In this document: positions 32,256-38,071 of the stretch, piece by piece
Layout of the letters: every line of letters starts with the position of its first letter
Numbering within the stretch: the first letter of the stretch is position 1
Origin: Mycobacterium arosiense ATCC BAA-1401 = DSM 45069
GTDB lineage: Bacteria > Actinomycetota > Actinomycetes > Mycobacteriales > Mycobacteriaceae
Assembly (NCBI RefSeq): GCF_002086125.1
Contig: NZ_MVHG01000046.1
Location: forward strand, 1-38,071
Direction: 5' to 3'
Length of the DNA stretch: 38,071 nt
Notes under the pieces: generated by a model
Seen by the model: only the letters and a program-made list of their open reading frames with translations
The model's database searches: none
What the model was told of the DNA's origin: nothing
Position numbers and translations under genes: made by a program

Positions 32256-35189
32256 CTACGCCTTTGAATCCGGCGAGACGGCGTGCCGCGGCTGATACAA
32301 CAATGCGCGAACCAGCGGCCGCGGCCCGACGGACCGAAGCATCTCGCTGGCCGGGCGGACCCGCACCCGCTTCGGCCACCAGAACCAGCGGCCCATCACC
32401 GTCATGATCGACGGCGTGATCAGCGAGCGGACGACGAAAGTGTCGAACAGCAGGCCGATGCCGATCGTCGTCCCGAACTGGCCGATCGCTCGCAGATCGC
32501 TGGTGATCATCGCGCCCATGGTGACGGCGAAAACCACGCCGGCGGCGGTCACCACCGGACCGGTGACACCCATGCCGCGGATCAGCCCCGTCTTCAGGCC
32601 GGCTCCGATCTCCTCCTCGATCCGGGACACCAGCATCAGGTTGTAGTCGGACCCCACTGCCAGGAGCACGATCAACGCGAATTCGGTTGCCACCCAGTGC
32701 AACTGGAAATTTCCGAGGTGCTGCCAGATCAGTGTCGAGAAACCGAAAGCGGCCCCTAGCGACATGACGATCGTGCCGACGATGACACCCGCGGCGACCA
32801 GGGCGCGGGTGACGATCACCATGATGATGAAGATGAGCACGATCGACGCGACCGCGGCGATCATCAGGTCGTACTTGGCACCGTTGGCGATGTCGTAAAA
32901 CGTTGCGGCGGTGCCGCCGAGGTAGATGTCGGCATTCTCCAACGAGGTGAGTTTCAGCGCCTCCTTGGCCGCCTGGCGCTCCTGGTCGACGGACGCGATT
33001 CCCTTAACTGTCGCCGGATCCGTTGTGTGCGTGATGATGAAGCGAGCGGCCTTGCCGTCCGGCGACACCATCAAGCTCAATCCCAGCTGAAAGTCGGGGT
33101 TCTGGAAGATCTCGGGCGGCAGGTAGAAGAGGCTTTCGACTTGAGAGTCGTTGAACGACTTGCCCATCACGGCGTTCGTGTCGGTCAGCCGGTCGAACTG
33201 ATCGATCAGACTGTCAAACGAGCTGTAGATGGTCAGCGTCGTGTCCCGGATCGACTTCGAGACGGCGATGTTCTCGGGAATAATCGCCAGCAATTCGCGC
33301 GTGGCCTTGGCCGTGTCCGTGAGGTCGCTGGTGAGGGCGTGGAACTTTTCGGCCAGTTGATCGAACCCGTCCAGGGCGTCGAACAGGCTTCGTAACGACC
33401 AGCAGATCGGGATGTCGTAGCAGTGCTTCTCCCAGTAGAAGTAACTGCGGATCGGTCTCCAGAAGTCGTCGAAATCCGCGATGTGGTCTCGGATCTCGTC
33501 CGTGATGGCCGCCGTCTCCCCGGTGGTCTTCGAGCTGTCGTCGGCGGCGTTCGCGAGCTTCTGAGTCACCGCGTACTGGCGCTCCAACAGGGCGATCTGG
33601 GTGTCGAGGAAACCGGTGATCTTCTTGATGTCGCCGACACGGGCCTTCAGGTAGTCCAGGTTGCTGCGTATCGGCGCGCTCTGCACGCTCAGCTGGAACG
33701 GGACGGATCCGTCCTGAATCGGCGGGCCCAGGGGCCTGGTGATGCTCTGCACTCGTTCGATGCCGGGTACCCGGAAGATGGCGCCGGCAACTTTGTCCAG
33801 GACCAGCATGTCCCTGGGATTACGCAGATCGTGGTCCGATTCGATCATCAGCAGGTCCGGGTTCAACCGGGCCTGGGTGAAGTGTTGATCGGCCGCGTTG
33901 TACGCCTGCACCGAGGACGCGCTCTGCGGGAGGTAATAGAGGTCGTTGTAGCGCGGGGTGAAGCCCATCAAGCCCAGGGCGCCGACGATCGCCAGAATGA
34001 CGGAAGTGGCGAGGATGGGTGCCGGCCACCGCACGATGGCCGTCGCTAACCGGCGCCACCGCGTGTAGTTGAACTCCCGCTTCGGGTCGAACAGGCCAAA
34101 GCCGCTGGCGAACACGATCAGCGCCGGCGTCAGCGTCACCCCGGCGGCCACCACCACCAACAAACCCACCGCACACGGAAACGCCAGCGAGCTGAAGTAG
34201 GGCAGCCGCGTGAACTTCAAACAGGCCAACGCCCCGACGATCGTCAAACCCGAGCCCAGCACCACCTTGGTGACACCGGCGAAGGTGTCGTAGTAGGCGG
34301 CTTCGCGGTCCAGCCCCCGTTCGCGGCCCTCCTGGTAGCGGCCGACCATAAAGATCGCGTAATCGGTACCCGCCGCGATGGCCAGCGCCGTCAGCAGGTT
34401 GACGGCAAACGTCGACAACCCCATGATGCCGGTCTCGCCCAACAGCGCCACCACACCTCGCCCGGTTGCCAGTCCGACGAACAAGATGACCATCGTCAAC
34501 AGCACCGTGCCGATGGATCGATAAACGAACATCAGCATGATCGCGATGATGATGATGGTGATGATCGTCATCTTGGCCAGGCTCGCGTCGCCGACCACGA
34601 TCGTGTCGGCGGTCAGCGCTCCCTGGCCCGCGACGTACGCCCGCACGCCCGCCGGCGGCTTCGAGTCGGCGACGATCTTGCGGATTGCGGCAACCGATTT
34701 GTCGCCGACGGCGCCGCCCTGGTCACCCCGCAAGTTGACCTGGACATACGCGGATTTGTGGTCGTAACTCTCGACCCCCGACGACGTGAATCGCTGCCCC
34801 CAGAAGTTGAGCGCGTGCTCGACGTGTGAGTCCTGCTTCAGCTTCCGAACGAGATCGTCGTAATACCGGTGCGCGTCCTCGCCGAGAGGTTTGTCACCGA
34901 CCAGGGTCACGAGCACGAGGTTGTCGGAGTCGTACTCCTTGAATTTTTCCCCGATGTGCTTCATCCCGGTTACCGACGGCGCGTCGGACGGCGAGAGCGG
35001 CACCGAGACCTCCTCGGCAACCTTCTCCAGCTGGGGGACGAAGACGTTCACAACGACGGCCAGCAGCACCCAGGCCACAATGATCGGAAGCGCCAGGATG
35101 CGGATGGTGCGGGCAATCCGCGGCTTGCGCTCAAGTTCGTAGCGCGGGACGACGGGGATTTCGTCGGTGTCGCTCGTGTCCTCGCTCAC
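32256..35189 (-). CDS. mmpL: MmpL-type RND transporter
   Basis: A 977-residue MmpL-family RND exporter with about 12 membrane segments in two halves (first helix LALPIIVAWVLLAVVVNVFV near 33-52) and two large outer loops. The conserved membrane Asp-Tyr pairs are seen as AAGTDYAIFMVGRYQEGRE and AVGSDYNLMLVSRIEEE. Substrate is probably a lipid or siderophore as for known relatives; which one cannot be read. It starts at GTG 35189, overlapping the MmpS stop by 4 nt (GTGA), so the two are translationally coupled. Confidence 0.95.
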   Translation of the reverse strand: MSEDTSDTDEIPVVPRYELERKPRIARTIRILALPIIVAWVLLAVVVNVFVPQLEKVAEEVSVPLSPSDAPSVTGMKHIGEKFKEYDSDNLVLVTLVGDKPLGEDAHRYYDDLVRKLKQDSHVEHALNFWGQRFTSSGVESYDHKSAYVQVNLRGDQGGAVGDKSVAAIRKIVADSKPPAGVRAYVAGQGALTADTIVVGDASLAKMTIITIIIIAIMLMFVYRSIGTVLLTMVILFVGLATGRGVVALLGETGIMGLSTFAVNLLTALAIAAGTDYAIFMVGRYQEGRERGLDREAAYYDTFAGVTKVVLGSGLTIVGALACLKFTRLPYFSSLAFPCAVGLLVVVAAGVTLTPALIVFASGFGLFDPKREFNYTRWRRLATAIVRWPAPILATSVILAIVGALGLMGFTPRYNDLYYLPQSASSVQAYNAADQHFTQARLNPDLLMIESDHDLRNPRDMLVLDKVAGAIFRVPGIERVQSITRPLGPPIQDGSVPFQLSVQSAPIRSNLDYLKARVGDIKKITGFLDTQIALLERQYAVTQKLANAADDSSKTTGETAAITDEIRDHIADFDDFWRPIRSYFYWEKHCYDIPICWSLRSLFDALDGFDQLAEKFHALTSDLTDTAKATRELLAIIPENIAVSKSIRDTTLTIYSSFDSLIDQFDRLTDTNAVMGKSFNDSQVESLFYLPPEIFQNPDFQLGLSLMVSPDGKAARFIITHTTDPATVKGIASVDQERQAAKEALKLTSLENADIYLGGTAATFYDIANGAKYDLMIAAVASIVLIFIIMVIVTRALVAAGVIVGTIVMSLGAAFGFSTLIWQHLGNFQLHWVATEFALIVLLAVGSDYNLMLVSRIEEEIGAGLKTGLIRGMGVTGPVVTAAGVVFAVTMGAMITSDLRAIGQFGTTIGIGLLFDTFVVRSLITPSIMTVMGRWFWWPKRVRVRPASEMLRSVGPRPLVRALLYQPRHAVSPDSKA

Positions 35190-35608
35190 GCGGACTTGTC
35201 CAAGCAGGAAACCTGAGCGTTGCGGTTGTTGGCCTGTTGCTGATCGACCAACTTGCCGTCGACGGTGATGCGGCAGCCGATGAAGGGACTGTCACCCTGG
35301 GCGACGACATAGGCGAAGATGCCGGGCATCTCGGCGACGATCGTCTTCGACCACGGCAATGTGGTGAAGCTGGCCTTCTGCGGCAGTGACTCCGCATCCA
35401 TCCAGTTGACGACGCCGGTCGTCCCGGGCGGTCCCAGGATTTCGTAAATGGCGGTCTTGGCCGCATATGGCGGGGTGGCGTCCCGGGGATCGGGCTTGGG
35501 CAGGCCGGGTCCTGGGAAAACGCCATTGAGTCGGATCACTGCGACGCCGCCGATGATCAGTGCCACCACCACAACGAGCGGAACCCATACGCGCTTGAGA
35601 AGCGTCAA
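35186..35608 (-). CDS. mmpS: MmpS-type membrane accessory protein
   Basis: A 140-residue MmpS protein: one N-terminal membrane helix (VWVPLVVVVALIIGGVAVIR) and a periplasmic beta-sandwich with VVNWMDAESLPQKASFTTLP, FAYVVAQGDSPFIGCRITVD and a terminal Cys pair (IGCR, VSCLD). It should partner the MmpL encoded just after. Start TTG 35608 with a G-rich stretch 5-9 nt upstream; TAATAT on the coding strand (35645-35650) is a -10 candidate about 40 nt before it. Confidence 0.9.
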   Translation of the reverse strand: MTLLKRVWVPLVVVVALIIGGVAVIRLNGVFPGPGLPKPDPRDATPPYAAKTAIYEILGPPGTTGVVNWMDAESLPQKASFTTLPWSKTIVAEMPGIFAYVVAQGDSPFIGCRITVDGKLVDQQQANNRNAQVSCLDKSA

Positions 35609-35731
35609 CAGCGTGCCCCCCGACTAGGAATGCCCGACGGGCTGATATTAAGGCATCTCTTCGTGTGCGCCACGGCTAGCCGAACGCCATAGCGGTCGAG
35701 TTGATTCCCGGGGTGTGCCCGACAACGTCCA

Positions 35732-36116
35732 TCACGCCAGGCCGAGGATCGCCCGCATCTCGGCGTCGGCCATTACCGTCACCCCCGTCCACGTGGTTCC
35801 CAGGCCCCGAGAACATGGATGCTCGGCGAAATCCGCCGCGCTGTCGGACACCTTGCGCTGCTCGCGATTGCGCGCGGGGTTCTCCTTGAACCGATCGGCG
35901 ACCGCGAACGGGGACGCGGCGATCAATTTCCATGTGCGGCGGACACATCGGCGATCGCGCGACGTCAGCCGACGTCGGTGCCTGCACCGCGATCTCCAAA
36001 CATTCCCGGATCAGCCCGACCGGAACGGGTTTGGTCAACTCGAGCCGCTTGCGCACCGAGCGGGTCGTGGTCAGCAGTTCGTCGATGGACAAGTCGACGA
36101 CGGGGTAATCACTCAT
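35732..36116 (-). pseudogene. Decayed nitroreductase-family gene
   Basis: From ATG 36116 the first frame gives a normal nitroreductase N-terminus (IDELLTTTRSVRKRLELTKP, VPVGLIRECLEIAVQAPTSA) and then loses homology near 35963. A second frame continues with FKENPARNREQRKVSDSAAD, FAEHPCSRGLGTTWTGVTVM and AEMRAILGLA, ending at 35732. In intact relatives there are about 20 residues at the first break and about 70 between the AEH and GLGTTW blocks, so there is one frameshift and at least two deletions. It overlaps the RidA stop (ATGA) and was once the next operon gene. Confidence 0.75.
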
Positions 36117-36502
36117 GCCGGCAGGATGGCGATGACTTCGACTTCCACGCGGATGTCGGGCCATACGAGCCCGTCGATGATGCTGAACATGCCGCCGGGT
36201 CGGTGGCGGATGAACTCTTTGCTCACCGCCAGGTAGGCCGACGCATTGTCCCGGCTGGTCACCCATCGGCGCATGTAGACAATGTCGGTGAGCTTGGCGC
36301 CGGCCTTGCCGAGCGCGTTTTCGACATTGGCCCAGCACTGCCGCGCCTCCTCGGTGAAGTCCTCAGGCAGGGTGCCGTCTTCGCGCACCCCGGGCGTCCC
36401 GGAGACGAAAATTGTTGTGCCACCGCTGGATACGGTGATCGCGTCGGCGTAGTGTCCGATGTGATCGGCCACTCCGGTGCAAATCGGGGCAATGGTGGTC
36501 AT
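36113..36502 (-). CDS. RidA/YjgF-family enamine/imine deaminase-like protein
   Basis: A 129-residue RidA-family protein: GVADHIGHYADAITVSSGG, FVSGTPGVREDGTLPEDF, ENALGKAGAKLTDIVYMRRW and the C-terminal RVEVEVIAILPA (the Glu near the end is usual). The Arg that positions the substrate carboxylate is probably in YMRRWVT. RidA proteins often sit in catabolic operons and remove reactive imines. In an operon with MDR, cupin and the decayed nitroreductase. Confidence 0.9.
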   Translation of the reverse strand: MTTIAPICTGVADHIGHYADAITVSSGGTTIFVSGTPGVREDGTLPEDFTEEARQCWANVENALGKAGAKLTDIVYMRRWVTSRDNASAYLAVSKEFIRHRPGGMFSIIDGLVWPDIRVEVEVIAILPA

Positions 36503-36559
36503 CTGGATGAGTCTCTGCTGGTGTGCGGTTTTCGTCCAGTTGGAAGTCCATGCCGGTAT

Positions 36560-36994
36560 TCATATTTCGGCGTCGTCGTCCGTGGTGAGGGGCCCGTCGC
36601 CGGTATTGACCAGGAAGACCGCGAGTAGTCTCGCGGGTTCGGTGGCACTAACGTTCTCACTAATGGAGTGGTGCGCGCCGGAAGCCTCACTCCACGTCTC
36701 ACCGGCCTGATAGACGCGGACGGGCTCACCCTCGACTTGGCTGCGAATCGCCCCGGAAATCACGTAGGCCATGATGAACGCCGATTTCGCGTGGTGATGA
36801 GCCCGGCTTTTAGCTCCGGGCGGATACGTGACCGTTACTGCCTCAAGTGACTTGCCCGGAACATTGGTCGGTTGACTGAAAACTGTTCGCACATCCGGCT
36901 TTTGATCCGACGTATCTGGCACCGGCTCGACGTGTACCGCAGGCGCGAGCATCACCGCGACTACCTGTGCGGCGAGCAACGATTTCAGAGCCAT
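36560..36994 (-). CDS. Secreted cupin protein
   Basis: A 144-residue cupin with a signal-like N-terminus (MALKSLLAAQVVAVMLAPAV). Metal motif 1 is SRAHHHAKSAFIMAYVISG (His cluster, no clear Glu) and motif 2 is AGETWSEASGAHHSISENVS (His). It lies 9 nt after the MDR stop and 57 nt before RidA. Exported cupins near RidA and reductases suggest catabolism or detoxification. Function unknown. Confidence 0.85.
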   Translation of the reverse strand: MALKSLLAAQVVAVMLAPAVHVEPVPDTSDQKPDVRTVFSQPTNVPGKSLEAVTVTYPPGAKSRAHHHAKSAFIMAYVISGAIRSQVEGEPVRVYQAGETWSEASGAHHSISENVSATEPARLLAVFLVNTGDGPLTTDDDAEI

Positions 36995-37003
36995 TGTGAT
37001 CGC

Positions 37004-37922
37004 TCAGCCTTCGGCTACGCACAAGATCGTTTTGCCTGGCATGCGCGTCTCGGGAGCGAATGCGGCAGCTGCTTCGGTGAGTGGAAGAACTGCGTTCACC
37101 ACCGGCTTGAGCCGTCCATCCCGGACCCGCGTGGCAAGGCCAGCCAGTTGGGCGCGATCGGCCTCAACAACGAAGAAGACCGCCCGCCCGTCGCGCGGAA
37201 GGGTCTTGGGCGGCTCGGCGATGGAGACGAGCGTTCCGCCGGCGCGCACCAGACCCGCCGAGCGGGCCAGAATGTCTGCTCCGATCACGTCAAACACCAG
37301 GTCGACTTCGCCCGCCTCCTCCAGCTTTTCGGCCTCAAGGTCGAGGAAGGTGTGTACGCCGAGTTCACTTGCGCTGTCCCGATCTGCAGTCCGGCCGGTA
37401 CCTATGACACACGCACCGACCTCGCGGGCGAGCTGGACCGCGAGCGACCCAACGCCGCCCGCGGCGCCGTGAATTAAAACCGTTTGTCCAGCGGCGAGGC
37501 GACCGTGGTCGAACAAGCCCTGCCAGGCCGCCAATCCAGAGATGGGCAGCGCCGCGGCAACAGTGTGGTCGATGTCGATCGGTAGCGGCGCGAGATTGCG
37601 GGCCTCGACGGCGGTGTACTCCGCAAGCGAGCCGTTGCGCGCCCAGTCGGTGAGCCCGAACACCCGTTGACCGATGCTCAAACCGGTTGCACCGTAGCCT
37701 AATTCAACCACAACGCCCGACAGTTCGTGGCCGGGCACACTTGGCGTCCTATCACGACCGGCGTGGTCGGTCCAGGTGTGCGGCCATTCAAGCTCCGTGC
37801 GTGTGAAACCCGCGGCGTGCACCCGCACGACGACGTCGTTGTCGGCCGGCTGGGGGTGGGGCAGTTCTGCCAGCGACAGGCCGGCGACCGGCGTCACGAT
37901 CTGAAACGGTGATGGCTTGCAT
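37004..37922 (-). pseudogene. Frameshifted zinc-independent MDR (quinone-oxidoreductase-like) gene
   Basis: AAGGAG at the right distance before ATG 37922 begins MQAITVSDRDAG, the expected N-terminus; then the frame drifts into Arg-rich sequence. In the next frame from about 37888 the protein continues VAGLSLAELPHPQPADNDVV, SVPGHELSGVVVELG, HGAAGGVGSLAVQLAREVG and ends at 37004. The break is at 37887-37895: removing one G or adding two bases would join DA(G) to VAGL. An alternative GTG start at 37897 lacks a ribosome site. Without the shift the gene is a normal MDR of about 306 residues; it heads the operon with cupin, RidA and nitroreductase. Confidence 0.75.
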
Positions 37923-38029
37923 TACAGCTCCTTGCTGATGTGGGATTCGCGGGGTCAGCCGCGGGGTCCGGTTGTACGCTGACGAGCTCAAGACCTAGTG
38001 TCCTGCGCCGTAAGTTGGTTGATTAATTG

Positions 38030-38041
38030 TAGACTTGGTCG
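38030..38041 (+). promoter_or_regulatory. Leaderless promoter at the right-edge transposase
   Basis: TAGACT at 38030-38035, six nt, then GTG 38042: the leaderless layout seen elsewhere in the window. Confidence 0.4.
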
Positions 38042-38071
38042 GTGGCGAGTAGGGGTAGGCCGGTAGTTGAG
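38042..38071 (+). mobile_element. N-terminus of a probable IS630-type transposase (runs off the window)
   Basis: The final ten codons read VASRGRPVVE, an N-terminus I recognise from actinobacterial IS630-family transposases, which begin with M-x-x-x-GRP. The frame is open to the window edge. The element's left end likely lies just upstream, near the TA at 37996-37997 (IS630 elements insert at TA), with 38001-38020 as the possible terminal repeat. The rest is outside the window so the identification is tentative. Confidence 0.5.

Noticed and set aside
1..38071. tRNA, rRNA, CRISPR arrays or prophage
   Set aside because: No cloverleaf, rRNA-like stretch, spaced direct repeats or phage structural genes were noticed.

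Overview
The window is about 38 kb of high-GC DNA with typical mycobacterial content: a DUF222/HNH protein, an F420-type luciferase-like oxidoreductase, a Ddn-like nitroreductase, DUF732, DUF2505, MpaB/DUF2236, an MmpS/MmpL pair, and leaderless promoters of the form TANNNT-N6/7-ATG/GTG. It is most likely the chromosome of a non-tuberculous Mycobacterium or a close relative; species cannot be fixed from sequence alone. From memory, the left end resembles the Rv3074 / Rv3075c / Rv3079c neighbourhood of M. tuberculosis, with different genes in between.

Region 1 (1-7.1 kb): an HNH protein and a CitE-like lyase converge. Then comes a stress-type island: a ferritin-like protein on the minus strand, a small secreted WGxxGxxG protein, and a hemerythrin followed by SelO. 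Three SigF-like promoters (GTTT-N15-GGGTA type) and two strong hairpin terminators make the ferritin-like and WGxxGxxG genes separate units and place hemerythrin-SelO in one operon. An F420-type oxidoreductase closes the block.

Region 2 (7.1-19.7 kb): a small membrane protein; a frameshifted small membrane-protein gene behind a TetR regulator; MpaB-type oxygenase divergent from TetR across a palindromic operator; a sigma factor translationally coupled to Ogt; DUF732; phospholipase D; PhyH dioxygenase; an orphan LytR_C fragment; a serine hydrolase divergent from an M15-type peptidase; DUF2505; a quinone-oxidoreductase-like MDR; a LysR remnant; a 52-aa leaderless ORF; and a Ddn-like protein.

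Region 3 (19.8-29.2 kb): a UDP-glucuronate decarboxylase-like enzyme and a GT1 glycosyltransferase overlap as an operon and converge on a methyltransferase, which suggests a sugar-decoration cassette. An alpha/beta-hydrolase/class III cyclase hybrid is divergent from a protein joining a cNMP-binding-like domain, a thioredoxin-like domain and a thioredoxin-reductase-like domain; both partners have altered key residues. A VOC protein overlaps a BadF-type kinase-MurQ etherase fusion, followed by a secreted PGRP amidase, a possible peptidoglycan salvage set.

Region 4 (29.2-38.1 kb): a four-gene minus-strand operon (SDR, cupin, NmrA-like, cupin) behind a perfect 15-bp palindrome; a small Cys-rich protein; MmpS-MmpL; a decaying nitroreductase; RidA; a secreted cupin; and a frameshifted MDR. 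At the right edge the start of what looks like an IS630-type transposase enters the window. Four decayed or frameshifted genes, the LytR_C orphan and the IS mark parts of the window as unstable accessory DNA.
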